DNA from: Acheta domesticus | Taxonomy: Eukaryota; Arthropoda; Insecta; Orthoptera; Gryllidae | Direction of reading: 5' to 3' | Length of the DNA stretch: 64,000 nucleotides | Assembly (NCBI GenBank): GCA_031308135.1 | Contig: JAHLJT010009436.1 | Coordinates: forward strand, 139,956,303 to 140,020,302 | The notes under the pieces: model-generated | Seen by the model: the letters and a program-made list of their open reading frames with translations, nothing else | Told to the model about the DNA's origin: nothing | Databases searched by the model: none | In this document: positions 23,165 through 35,626 of the stretch, one piece after another | Layout of the letters: the number at the start of each line of letters is the position of its first letter | Position numbering within the stretch: position 1 is the stretch's first letter | Made by a program: the position numbers and the translations under genes

Positions 23165-23253
23165 CCAGAGGCGGCTCGTGTTTAGGTTGCGCAACCACGG
23201 AAAATCGAAAAAGATATTTTAATACCTTGGGAATACACATTTTCCTTTCAATA

Positions 23254-23390
23254 GAGAGATTTTGCCAGCTCGAACGTTAAGCACTATCGATCTTCTGCTC
23301 ATGCGCAGTTCAAGTTTGGCATCACTGTAGTGCGTCTGCGCAAGCGCAGAAGATCGATAATGCTTAACGTTCGAGCTGGCACAAACTCCC
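23254..23390. mobile_element. TA-flanked palindromic MITE
   Basis: Inverted arms of about 50 bp share GCCAGCTCGAACGTTAAGCA and GATCGATAGTG-like and AGAAGATCGAT-like blocks. Flanking TA at 23252-23253 and 23391-23392 suggests Tc1/mariner-type mobilisation. The element is 137 bp and non-coding. Confidence 0.65.
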
Positions 23391-23392
23391 TA

Positions 23393-26300
23393 GTGACATT
23401 CAGTATTCATGATATTGCAGCAATAACGATGTATATGAAATCATTTTGAAACCAAAGAGCGTCCAACTGACGGTCTCTCCGGCGTCTGGTGCCCTCCTAG
23501 CTATTGTACCACGCTCTTGGCTCTATTACTGCGTTTACTGCATTTACTCTTTGGTCCTATGCTTAACGGGCGTCAACATGGGGTCTTTGGTGTCGCAAAG
23601 ACGTGGGTGGGTCTTGTCGCCGAGCGCTGTGCGGCGTCCGAGGGGAACACCAATATTCTGACTTCGTCTGACTGCAACATAATTTTACGAATTTCGTAAG
23701 TTATTGAAAATAAACAAGTTCAGTCAATAATTGACGGTATTCACTACCCTGTTTATGATTTGAAGAATTTGTTTTCAGTTGATATTAGGTTTGTTGATTC
23801 AAAACGTACATTTGATGAGTTTCTTGTGTAAAGTTGGCCATTCTGGAAGGAAGTCCCTTCCTGTCTCATGGTGCGTACTTCTTCACGGCCTAGCGACAAC
23901 CAATTTGCAAGCAGTCAGTGGGCTTTGTTGTGAATACGAATGTGTGTAGATCTTTCATTATCATAATATATTCAAGGTAGTGAAATTTTCGAAATAAAAT
24001 AATTTTATTTTCATAAAATGTGTCCAATCAATTGTGCTTGTTGCTAAGTGCTGTATTGCGATCATGGTTTTTTGGAAACAGTGTTCTTTTGTGTTCTGCA
24101 TGACTTCTATTACCGTCAATTGTCTAGATAGGTAACTAATACAAAAACTGTGCCCGCTGGAAGTCAATGCGAAAACTATGAGCGCGGGTGTTGAATACAC
24201 GTGACACAGACCCTAAGCATAACAATTTTTTATTGATATTTCAATACAAAATTTTATTAAACTTAGTTTCAATTAATTTACATGAATTTCTAACATTTTA
24301 TCATACTATATTATTGTTCTGAATTTTGTAAATTACATTTCCCTCACTCCAAGGAGCTACAACCGTCAGTTTGTTGGGGCAACAGCTGCCCACTGATATT
24401 GTCTTACGCGGTTGCAGAGAGCTAATGGCCAATCGTGAATAAATTACTCGTAAGAAACCTTTTGCGTGTCAGACTAAATAATTGTCTCTTTGATGCGGTT
24501 TGCGATCTGTTGACTGAGTAAAATTATATTTATTTTCTACAAAATCGTCCAAACTATTTCGAATTGTAAATTCAAGTTAATCCAAAATTTTGCAGTATAT
24601 AATGTTGGAAAGTAGCGACCTGCATAAAGCGTTCTCGTTGAAGCTTTCGACTCTTACAAGCTTTCAGGCTCTTACACATGGATAAATTAGTAATTACAAA
24701 GTAGTTATAATTTAAACAACTTTTTCCATTTTTGTAAAAAGTTCATTGCTTGCCAATGGTGTCAGTTTACGCGAATATGCCTCTGCTTACACTAACTGAA
24801 GAATTTCCACCTGCTACTTACACGCAATATTTGATATATTTATCAATGTCACTGCTCTTAGTGTCAAATTCAGTTCATCGTTCTGCCATGATTTTTTGAT
24901 AATAGATTCCCAGATAGTGAAATGCAATTTTTGAATAATGAAAGTTTGTTCACATTATAAACCCTTGTACGTCAATCTTAGACCATTGTTATGGAAATAA
25001 TAGGCGAAAATTAAGTGGAATATTTGCAAGAAAATTGAAATACTTGAAAAATACGTGAAATCGTTTACAACAAACTGTTTGAACATATTTATTGAAATGG
25101 AAAAAGATAATTTGAAATTGTTCTATTACTGAATATATACAATACTTATGTACCAAAATGAGCCGTGAAGTAACGAAAACACGCCATGCAGTAGAATTAT
25201 ATTTATGCGAGACATCTCGCGCTTGGAATTTCGGAAAGCTTTAAAGGCATGCAGTCACGGAAGTTAATCGACTTTTCGAGCAGGTTATATCCCCTATAAA
25301 CCACCTTCAAGTGGACTATTAGAATTCGGGGAAAGCAGGAAAGGTTGAAACGACCTACACGGCACCATACAAAGCGAGTGAGAACCTTCCCGTTTAATCG
25401 GTCAAGTATAAGTGTCCTTTCCCAGAAGACCCGGACGACTATCACGCCACGACGAGCTGGAAATATGGCGTCCCCGGCTGCTTAGCCATGCGGCAAGCCG
25501 GTTCTTTTCTTAAGGTTAGGAGGTTCGTCATAGCTCAGTGTCATAACGAGAACGAGAACAGCCTGCCACACCTCCCGGCGAAACAAATAAGAGTATGTTT
25601 CAAGGCGACAGGCGAGCCGGGATCGAAGTACTCAGAAGAGAGGGGAGAGGAGCGAGGAAGACTCGGGTGTGGTGTTGGTACCTGACTCTGAATCCGATTG
25701 CTGAGCGCTCCTTTATTGGTTTCAGGGCCAAGAATGACGCAATCGTCATGAGTAGGTAAATTATTTTTAGTTTTTACTGATACATTATTGCTCGATATAC
25801 ACTGCACAATTTACCTGGATCGAGAGGATAGTGGTTACGAGAGAAATATGAAGCCAGGTGAAGGATTCTACATGTTCTCGTATGGATGGGAACATGAAGA
25901 GGCAAACCGAATCAAGTTAACATTAGTTAATTATAAAGTAATGAATCATTGAAATTAAGTAAAAAATTAAATCTAGTAAGTGCCACTGGTGTTAACTGGC
26001 TTTAATGACCTCTGGCGACAAAAAGGCTTCGATCGTTTAACCCTCATAACGTCCTTTGTGCATAAATATTTTTTGTAGTAAATGTGACATATTCAGCTCT
26101 GTGGTGCATGATCTCTCACAAGAGAAATGGGAAAATTCAGCCCCTCCAGATTTCTGAAGGTTAATTAAAGTTCCAGTGTTAGTCGTGCATACGTTGTTAA
26201 ACCTGTTATCAAACTGGATTTAGAAACCAAACCTGTCTACACGTAAGCTTTTATTTCCGGAAGATGAACTATGTTTATCATCACTTATATCGCATATCAC

Positions 26301-27394
26301 AAGAAGTTTATCTTCTTGAATATTCTATCCTTCGAATTACAACTTGAGTAAACTTAATATCTTGGAACATCATTTCGTATTAACAGCTCAAAATGCTCTA
26401 GTATTTGTAGTTACATAAACGATACCATTACGCTAAGAAATTGAGGTTCTTAAAGAACTCTATAACCAGGTGCAGAAACATGCCCAGGTAATTTCGGATC
26501 CAGTGAAATATTTGCTCAATAGACACACTTCTGTACCGATTTCAAACTCAGACGGCGGTGAGGAAGAAAAAATTTAGGAAAGATTTCCAAGTGAGTTTAT
26601 ATCTTACGCCACATTTCACGAAAGACGTGCAATATCTTTTCAAGTTTCGATGCTGTTCGTCGTATTCTCAGAAGGAAAGTTCTCGCTTGCCGTTTGCGCT
26701 GGCTGGTTTAACAGAAGCACATAAGCCACGGGTGCTGCGCTAACTGATTTTAAAGCGATATTAACATTCTTATTGTTTAATGACAACTTGGTAAGTGACA
26801 CTGTAACTGTCGCTGATAAATCGAGAGTCTACTGCATTTTGTAAATACGGAGAAAACGGATGTATTGATTACAATCAAGATAATTATCTTTATCCACCGT
26901 TTATTTCGACAAGTATTTGACATCGTAAATATCCTTTTTAGTTTTGCAACAACTTTCTACTGACATTATTACTCTTAGATATTATTTTACCTACTTTTTT
27001 TCATAGTTTCAACTATTCAGTTTCAAATAAATTAGAAAAGTACTTTGAAAAGTCAGTCATTTCGTTGTTATTAGCCTAGTGTGGTGCCTCCGGCTGGTAA
27101 TTTCGTGTTATAAAGTTCCTTTCTCACAGAAGAATCGAATGAACTACTTATTCATCTCCTCTTTAGGTCCATAAGTCACCCAAACAGCATTTTAGTTGGT
27201 TGAAAAACTAAATAAAAACACCTTTCTGAAAAGAAATTTCTTAGAATCCCTGAAAAAATGATCAGTTCCTCACAGGAAGGTCAAGACACTTCGAATGATA
27301 CTTCATTTGTCTCGACTGACGGACCGGAACTGGTCTAACGGTGGGTAACGGATGTACGCAGATAGTCGATTTCTAAACAAGGAGTTTTTCCACA
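23393..27394. other. AT-rich intergenic sequence
   Basis: Four kilobases with no frame of convincing length, no RNA gene and no clear transposon boundary. Slightly GC-richer segments lie at 23470-23650 and 25480-25700. Each carries only short frames without recognisable domains. Confidence 0.4.
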
Positions 27395-27555
27395 TACTAA
27401 CCACCCAACCACACACACCACAAACTCACACACCACATACATACACACACCCACACCACATACATACATACACACACACCACATACATACACTCATCACA
27501 TACATACACACCACATCCGCACACACCACGTACACACACACCACATACACACAAA
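27395..27555. repeat. (CACACACCACATACATA)n simple repeat
   Basis: Irregular CA- and ACAT-rich repeats with recurring ACACCACATACATACA units. The open frames here on both strands are by-products of the repeat. Confidence 0.85.
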
Positions 27556-27639
27556 AGAGCAAAATGCTTATTTGTTCATTCGGTGGAGACCACCCGTTTC
27601 AGCAGTGCCGTAGATTGACTCAGTCCTGCGTTTACAACG

Positions 27640-28060
27640 ACCGCGGTTCGCAGCCCGGGCGAGGCAGAGGCACGACGTGGCGCGGGGCCGGGCGCTGAGT
27701 CATGCGGGTGGGGAGCCTGCGGGGAAGCGGGTCAGCTCACCGCTGCTCAGCCTCGCCTCAGCCTCCCCCGCAGCGCCACCGCCACCGCCACGGCCACCGC
27801 CGCCGAAGCCCCGACCAGCCATATTTGCACAACGGATGGCCAGCCGCACCTTGTGGCGAGGCGCCGCTGCCGCCGTCGTCTGCAGGCGAACGAATCGCGC
27901 GGTCGCCACGAAATGTTATTGGGTCGGGGATTTGGCAACCGTTGCAGCGAGGGTGGAATATATGAGTTCCTGGACCTGAGATTGGAAACACTTTTGAGAT
28001 TAGGGTTCGGGGCACGTGACCTTGCGCTACCGAAGGAGCTAGCGAGATATCTGCCTTGAG
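27640..28060. other. CpG-rich island, no gene identified
   Basis: GC-rich sequence with a short CCACCGCCA repeat near 27778. Overlapping frames on both strands give only low-complexity Arg/Pro/Ala products. A promoter-associated island is possible but no transcript can be supported. Confidence 0.4.
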
Positions 28061-28359
28061 GCTCGCAGAGAAAGAGTTGTCGCAACACAAATTGTTAACA
28101 AAACAGGAAATATTAATGCAGATAACGTGTTTTATTATTCGTTACTTAGCCCTCGACAAAAGAAATGTAATGGCATTCGAAAGATCAAATGTAGAAGATG
28201 ATGGTTAATGTTATTTAATTATCATTAACAATTCCAAGAAATTTATCATAGTTTAATCTCAACTGTGTTTCAAAGATATTTAGAAGAGGAATCGCCTACC
28301 CTACCCGTTACCAGAGAAGTCATCTCACTCGTTCCGGAGGACTTAAACAGTTTGTTATA

Positions 28360-28501
28360 CTTTGATTTAACCATAAGAGTCCTTTGATGTAAATCAGCTG
28401 ATACGGTGTCATCAAAGCGGGATCTTAGTGACGTTTAAGCTCCCGATTGGATGACACCATAACAGCTGAACAAACGTCAACGGACTCAAATTAAATCGAA
28501 G
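28360..28501. mobile_element. MITE family A, shorter subtype
   Basis: 142 bp between TA at 28358-28359 and 28502-28503. The termini are CTTTGATTTAA and the inverse CTTCGATTTAA, followed by GAGTCC and CAGCTG blocks. The core AGTGACGTTTAAGCTCCCGA ties it to the copies at 388 and 12034. Confidence 0.7.
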
Positions 28502-28503
28502 TA

Positions 28504-29849
28504 TAATGATTTATTAAATAAGACCAACGGACGTTTTTGTAATTTTGCGTACAACAAACAAATAATTTCTCAAAAGTTGGATACAAGAAAAGGAAATTCT
28601 AACGCAGTTGGCGCGTTTCAGTGTTGATTGTAGGGTTTCTGCTGCCTTTGTAGTATCCATTGTGAATGACACGATGACTTTCTTCAGGAGCACTGACATA
28701 TCCAAGAAAACTTCTTTCCACTTGAGAAGAATTAAACAAGTCTATGACGATCGAAACCTTTACTTGAATTTTTAAGGACGTAATTACTAACAACACATTT
28801 GATCATCTGCGTTCAAGATGGGGTTCAAGTTGTCTCGAACTAGAAGTGTTATCTCGCTAGCTCCTTCATTTTCCTTTACCAACAATACCTGCAAAAGTCA
28901 TTGTATGTTTTAGTTGTGTTCTTTTTACTCAAATAAAATATGACTAAATTATCTCTTCTGCACAGTTAGAAACACCTGCTACGTATGTATTCTTATTGAT
29001 CGTCTCCTTAAATGAAATTGTGTAGTGAAAACACAGAGTGAAGTGTGAAATTGAGTAGTAAAAACACTATTCACTAATATATTATACTTTCCAAAAATAG
29101 TTTTCAACACGACGTACTCATAAAGTTACTGAATTACAATCTTATATTTTAAAGTCTTTGAATAAAAAGTAAGCCGGAGATGTGTAAAGTCCGCGAGCCA
29201 TCGAGTGTGTCTTTGTGACCCGTGGGTATCAAAAGGTTGCCGACCCGTGGTTCAGAGCGTCCAAGAATGTACTGGCAAGATAGTACAACATTGAGTAAAT
29301 TTCTAAGGGTAAGATCAACTCAGAGAAAGACACTTTCTCGCGGCTGATCCTGTGGTCGATGTACCCATTGAACCCCAAGTCAACTGGAATCCGGATATCG
29401 CCTGAAGGACCGAAGTTTAAATACCGAAGCGAGAAAAACTTTCTTCTGCCGATCGTTCAGAAAAGCCTCTTGTGCCAACGAACCTGTTTAGCCTACATAG
29501 ATCTCAAAAGGTCAATCTTGGAAAAAGAAGAATTAAATCTCGGTTTTTGAATCTGAAGATTGATCGCCATTTTTCCTTCCAACATGGAAACTAAGCAAAT
29601 GTTGCGTTTTGCTTGGAAGGACTTACACAGGAAATATTTACTCAGGATTATGTTAACGATGATTTTGAATACTTCTTTCAATAAACACATAATTGTTCGA
29701 GAATTTGGCATCATAGGGAACTAGAGCGACAAGAATCGATGTCGGATCATCAACAGGGTTGCCAGAATGGCTGGGAGAGCATCTTCCCCAACTGTCGTGA
29801 AACAACTACGCAAATAGATTGCACTACTGGATCTACAACAACGCATACT
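28504..29849. other. AT-rich intergenic sequence
   Basis: No frame, RNA or repeat that I can support. Confidence 0.4.
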
Positions 29850-30450
29850 TACTCGCATTGTTTCTAAATTTGCATTTTCGAAAATTTAGAGTTCAGCGAA
29901 AATGAGATCTACGTCATTCTTTTAAGCGTCCCTTGTTCTATCTGTGCAAAAATGTTGAAGAAAAAATTTAGAACTGTTTTTGAGAAAATTATTTTTATAA
30001 CTTGCAGCAACTTCAAGTAGAAATTACGTGAAAACAAATCGTTTTTTACAAAAAATGTACATGACATTCTTTAAAGACTAATGTTTTTGCCCTTACTTCG
30101 GAAGGAGAAAATATTGTAATCGTGCGCAGGAAAACTGCGAATTTTTTGAGAGAAAATCATTTATCGCCAAGCCCTGGTAGTGAAAAAGTGGATAAATATT
30201 GTTCCTATATATAGTAAATTACTTCCTCGAACATGTTGTGTAGTCAGAATCCACGTTTTGTGGGTCCTTGACACCGAAAAATCGTTTGACATGTCCGTTT
30301 GTGGTCAATGCTAGCGCCAAAACCATTCAGCCGGTTTTCTCCAGAATTAATATTCTTCTGTCCATTTAAAGGAACTCGTGGCCCTCTGAGTTTGAAACGG
30401 ATATTTTGATTTTCCGGAGTACTTTACGTGAAGTCTCAATTACATTTTCA
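29850..30450. repeat. Dispersed repeat related to the core of the foldback element
   Basis: Blocks here recur, diverged, within 44670-44900 and 46620-47590. One is TTGAAGAAAAAATTT, then GTTTTTGAGAAAAT. Another is CAGAATCCA, TTTTGTG and CCTTGACACCGAAAAA, then a GCGCC...CCA...TTC run. No frame survives. The original element type is not recognisable. Confidence 0.5.
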
Positions 30451-33400
30451 AAATTGTCTTTTACGAAGTAAGGTAAGAAAGTACAAGGGAAAATCATACT
30501 ATTTAGGAAAATAAAATGTTATTACTTAAGGCTAGGAGGCCCCTTTCAAAATGTTCATGGGGGCCACGGACCTCAAAGTACGTTGGCCTAGGCTCAACAT
30601 GTGCTGTCTAATGTGTGATATGGTCCTGTAGTGATAATTGTAAAAGACGGCTCGACAAACATTTCTCGAATGGCGAGAGACTGGACGATCACGAGCGATA
30701 CATTGCTTACCTAAGCAATTGGCATTGCAGTATAACGCTTGCAATTGTATTACAATGCTAGTTTAATGAACTAGAGGGCAAAATATCAACTCTTACTTTC
30801 TTTAAATATTGACAAGTTTGCATTTGTACATTCCAACGATACGCAATATTCTAAGTACCTCTTTCCTCAGTGAACATTTGTCGGCCATTATCGAAGACAG
30901 ACGCACCTCTCGGAATACGAGAACAACACCATAAGCTGCACACTCTTCTTATGTAAGAATGTGTATCTAGATCTAAGATTTTTTATTGTTTTACTGCGAA
31001 GAAATTTAACACGAATTAGTTTGTAATTGCGGACATCTCTCACTTTTGTACCAGGATTCATCTGCAGCTCCATTCAAAAGCTTCATGCAGTAAAAACTAA
31101 GGCATAGATTCGCATTTCCGTTTTGAAGTAAGCTGTGTCAACACTGTACAGCTTTGAAAGGTACGACCTCAGAAGAAACGTGTAATCCCAGTTTAGAGCT
31201 CACAACCCATCAGAATTGGTTCGAGTAACATACCTGGTAAATCATCCTAATTCTCATGCATCGGCGCCGTATAAGTCAGAATTATTATTCATACTTTGTA
31301 ATCGAGGTCATGAGTTAGAATGGTCATAAGAACGGGACAATATGAAAAAGGCAGGATCGACCGCTATTCATAATACAAATAAGTAGATTACACAAATATA
31401 TAACGACAAAGACAACGATGGATATGGGATCAACGTACACTAAAAAATGAACAAGAGAAAAAAAAATTTCTTAAAATAAATCACGTGGACGGAATTACGT
31501 TTTGCTTGCTACTAATCACTAGAGAGCGGATTTCACACTTGCTATTTTTGTTCTGTTGCTCAGAACCATAGGCTGTCGATATATTAATTCGTTTCAGTAT
31601 CAATGCATTCACAGAATAGATTTTTTGGTGCCCATTTTCGACTATTTTGGAAACGAGTGCCTATTGTGGGATAAATGCATATTTTCGCCTTGTTTTCGCT
31701 TTTCGAGGACGTTTTCCATTTGAATTTATAGTTTCCACAATCGTAACTTTAAACTCACGCAACGTAACAATGTACCTAGGTTTGAAACATCAATTGCTGC
31801 CCAACCGCTTCTTTTAAACGCAAATTTCCATTAAAAAGTTGGTGTAATTTAATAAATGTCTAGAAAATCCTAACGCACTTGCTTTGCATGTCACTAATAT
31901 AATTTGTACTTTCTTTTGACAAAAACGAAGCTGTCGCTATACCTGAAACAAAAAACGACTTAATATCTCTAAATTTTGCAGAAAATCTGTCTTATATCAC
32001 TACTCATTTCAGTAAAATCCTTGGTATTTTAGAGGCATCCCTCTTCTGGATGCAGTAATTACAATTTGAAATCTTTAAACTGATTTAAGCCAAGGACAAG
32101 GCAACTTCGGTAACGGAGAAGTGGCAAAATTTGAAAAAAATACTGCAACGTAATCCGGGTTGGACCACGATAGAGTTCAATATTGGCAAAATTGAGATAA
32201 CTAATTTTGAACCCATGGAACTGTCTTCTATGAAATATGCACCTATGTGTTCATGTAGGTAGAAAGGTCGTTTTCAAGCTACAAAAATATTTAGAATGAT
32301 AGGAGATCACAGTTTCCTTAAGCACATCTGGAACAGTATTTGATAATACACTGCATACAGTAGTTGGTAATACACTATTTCTTTGATACTTTTCAAGATG
32401 TTTGTTTGACACTTTCGTTTTAGCAGATACATATACTACTTACTCTTAAAATTTAGTTGGTTGAAACAGTGGTCATCTACATGAGATTTACATGAACAAT
32501 TAATTATTTACGATAGTTAACGCGTGTATCTCATTTGGCTCCATCCCTTCGTAGTAACTTGTTTCCGTAATAAAAAGTAAAATTAGCAAACGTCAATAGT
32601 GATTTATTTTTACTTATATATGCCTTTTCTGAGTTTACATTCTATTTAAGTGCCTATTTGTGAGAATTTGGAGTGCCTTTTTGCCTGCCTATTTTCCTTT
32701 TTATAGTGACTATCGATCGGCTCTCCACTCATCACTTAAGAATAACTACAAATCAGTTCCCAAGCACGTCTACTATAGTATTCCTACATTGTTCCCAAGC
32801 ACACTACTACATTTTGAACGTCTTTTTTTGTTCTCTACCATGGTAAGTTCTAGTCAATTGAATTAATTCTCCGCAGACACATATCTGCAAGGCTTACAAA
32901 ATAATCATTCATTTATCATTCTACTGCATTTCACCATTAAGCCACCATTGCGCCATTAATAATTATTCTCGCACCACTCCCTCAATGCATCTTTCATACA
33001 TTCATTCATTTCCGTTTACATTCATTAATTCACTCTCATAATTATTTTCTTTAAATAAAGAGAACTTTGATATATACAAGGGAGGGAGCAAGACAACATT
33101 CACGCGAGGATTGTCTGAGCCATGCCGACATACTGTCCATTAGGAGAAACAATGACGTAAGTGTAAATTTTTCTTAAAATTACGATACTACGATATTCCC
33201 AAAAGTCAATTATCTGGAGGAACACAGAATAGTAACTCTTCCCTCATTTACATGTGAGGGCGGATATGACATTGATGCATTGTCGCTTATCGACGTCCCT
33301 AACGCTCGAACGTAAGAGTGCACAGTTGCGCGCGTTATTTCGCGAAGTGTGCGTGCGTGGGTATGTGTACGCAAGCGCTACGTTGACGTAAAAGTAAATA

Positions 33401-33529
33401 TGGCATTTAATGTAAGACTGCATTGCGAACAACGGACACTAAGAAAGAGGATTTAGAAATGACACAAGTGTACAGTTCTAAAAACATTATTTCCGAAATG
33501 AAAGACGACTTGCTTAAATTACTGATAAC
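30451..33529. other. AT-rich intergenic sequence
   Basis: Three kilobases with only short, unremarkable frames and no repeat boundary that I can support. Confidence 0.4.
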
Positions 33530-33531
33530 TA

Positions 33532-33660
33532 CAGTAAACCCTGATTAGCACGAACTCGCTTAACACGAGTTTCGCCGTAACACGAACAAAACTTAGGTCC
33601 CGGCAAGGGATTACGGTAATACGGACATTCATAATACGCGGATAACACGAATTTTTAAAA
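33532..33660 (+). mobile_element. One end of a possible pogo/Tigger-like element
   Basis: TA then CAGTAAACCCTGATTAGCAC, followed by repeated AACACGAAC, AACACGAG and GATAACACGAAT motifs, resembles the termini of pogo-type transposons. No matching inverted end was found downstream, so this is probably a fragment. Confidence 0.35.
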
Positions 33661-34535
33661 CGTGAACTCCGATTATTACTCCGATTATTTCCGATTATTT
33701 AGGCGCAATGTCGTTAAAAAATTAAAACTTATTTAAGAAGCTAAAAGCCACGTTTTATTCCTTTGTGCGAAGCTCTTCGGGTAAATTGACTTAAATCCGA
33801 AAAAAAAACTTCAATTACGATTTTCAGCATATTTTTTTTCCCCTCGGTGACAATTTTGCATATCTTATTCCGCCATCCCCTTTAATAATGAATTTGTTTT
33901 TAATTACATTCGTTTATCTCGAAGAGTGAGGAAGTAACGAAAAGATATGCAGAAATAATACATTTGACATTTTCTCCACTCAATGCTTTCAAAGTGATAG
34001 TTTTCACACACACACACAAACACACACACAAAACCACACAACCTAAATTCACACACATTAACTCAAAATATGGATGATAATATTGAGTTTGATGTGAAAT
34101 GTATTCCTCATTTTCTACCAAACAATATTGCTTATTATTTTATACTCAAAGAGTGCCTTCAAGATCACGAGCTGGCGAGGAGAGGACACTCATGCAACCT
34201 GCAGCTTCAGTACAAAACATAAGTCGTAACGAAACTTATTTTCTAGCACTACGTCATAAAATAAAAAAATAAAAAAACAGATTCATCGTTAAATTTGTAT
34301 TTTTTTAAGAAATCAAAACGAAGACATTTGATAGTATTTTAGAACAGTATTAAGTTCAAGTAATTTAAGCAAATCGTCTTTATTTCGAACAGAATAATGT
34401 ATTTTCATGTACACTTGTTTCTGATTCCACTTTCTTAGCGTGTTTTTTTAAATAGTCATAAATTAAATGCCATATTTACTTTTACGTCAATATAACTCGC
34501 ACACGCACCACACAACTCATGACCTTCAAGAGACC
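33661..34535. other. AT-rich intergenic sequence with short (CA)n
   Basis: A short CACACA run lies at about 34005-34035. Otherwise I see no supported feature. Confidence 0.4.
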
Positions 34536-34837
34536 CTACATTTAAATCGGAGTATAAATGAGTTGTTTTTTCTCAACAATTCGCGAATTTACACCAGATG
34601 CTTCACACTACATTTCAATCGGAGTATAAATGAGTGGGTTTTTTTTCTGAAAAAATTGCAAATTTACACCCAATGCTTCACACTACATTTAAATCGGAGT
34701 ATAAATGAGTTGTTTTTTGTTTTTTTTCTAAAAAATTCGCGAATTTACACCCGATGCATCACACTACATTTAAATCGGAGTATAAATGAGTTGGGTTTTT
34801 TTTTCAACAATGCGCGAATTTACACCCGATGCTTCCC
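34536..34837 (+). repeat. Four-copy tandem array, unit about 72-81 bp
   Basis: Units start at 34536, 34608, 34683 and 34764. Each contains CTACATTTAAATCGGAGTAT, AAATGAGT, a T-run, GCGAATTTACACCC and GATGCTTCACA. Length differences come mostly from the T-run. The ATTTAAATCGGAGTATAA part resembles the terminus of the MITE at 28360 (AATTAAATCGAAGTATAA). A 190-codon frame here only reflects the repeats. Confidence 0.85.
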
Positions 34838-35240
34838 CAATGGGGCGCTCCCTCATAGTTCTGGCTTGGACCGCGAGGGCGCGCGGGGGGCGGCGGCGGC
34901 GGCGGCGGCGGCCGAGTTCCGCGCGTTCGTCGACGCGCGTGGGAATGCGCGCATAAAACCCGCTGGCCGCCCCTCGCGATGCGCCGCGCCGCGCACCTGC
35001 TCCGCACAGGCAGGAAGTGTTTACTCGCACGTCACGTAGCCCCGCAGGAAATGTTTGCCTGCAGCAGAGCGCGCGCCAGTCGCATACCTTCGAGGGCAGT
35101 TCTGTTTGCGGCGGGCGGGATTGGAGGAGATGGCGCGCGCGCGCAAGTTTCATCTGAAGGACGCCGCGAGGGACGAGTCTGCGAAAGATACTGTGAAACG
35201 TTGTCATGGATGGAATGAAGTTTTTTTTCCACGGAACTAG
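34838..35240. other. CpG-rich island, possible promoter
   Basis: A sharply bounded GC- and CpG-rich segment with a (GGC)n run at 34890-34912 and CATAAAA at about 34951. Frames on both strands look compositional. It could be the promoter or first exon of an unseen gene, but no splice donor or conserved peptide supports this. Confidence 0.35.
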
Positions 35241-35542
35241 TTATGAGAGTGAGAAGGTGTTGTAGGAAAAAGCGTCAAATGGAACTTGTTGCGTTTGTGG
35301 TCAGAAGCGAACGATCTCGGACGCCGCGATGCAGAGGGTCCACGTGGGACCACTCCCGTTGCCAAAAGGAAATCAAGAGCTTTAAACAAAAGCACATATG
35401 TATATTACAAATTATACTTAACTGTATATAAACAATTTTTAATAAGTAATACTTAATTTTACAAATTAGAATAAAGAGGTATCAAATAATTGGATATTAA
35501 TGTTTGATACAGCGCCTTTCAGCGGCGCGTAAACCCCAAATC

Positions 35543-35580
35543 GTTTTGAGGAGGCATTCTCAGATTTTCCTCCTCAAAAC
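35543..35580. other. Perfect 12-bp stem-loop
   Basis: GTTTTGAGGAGG, a 14-base loop, then CCTCCTCAAAAC. Two direct copies of TAATAGTATATTTG (35582 and 35606) follow immediately. It could be a transposon end, the terminus of a Helitron-like element or a transcribed hairpin. None can be shown from this copy. Confidence 0.6.
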
Positions 35581-35626
35581 GTAATAGTATATTTGCCACA
35601 AACGATAATAGTATATTTGTCACAGC

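Noticed and set aside
34467..35039. 190-codon frame with repeated LHLNRSINE motifs
   Set aside because: The motif is the translation of the 72-81 bp tandem unit, and the T-runs shift length between units.
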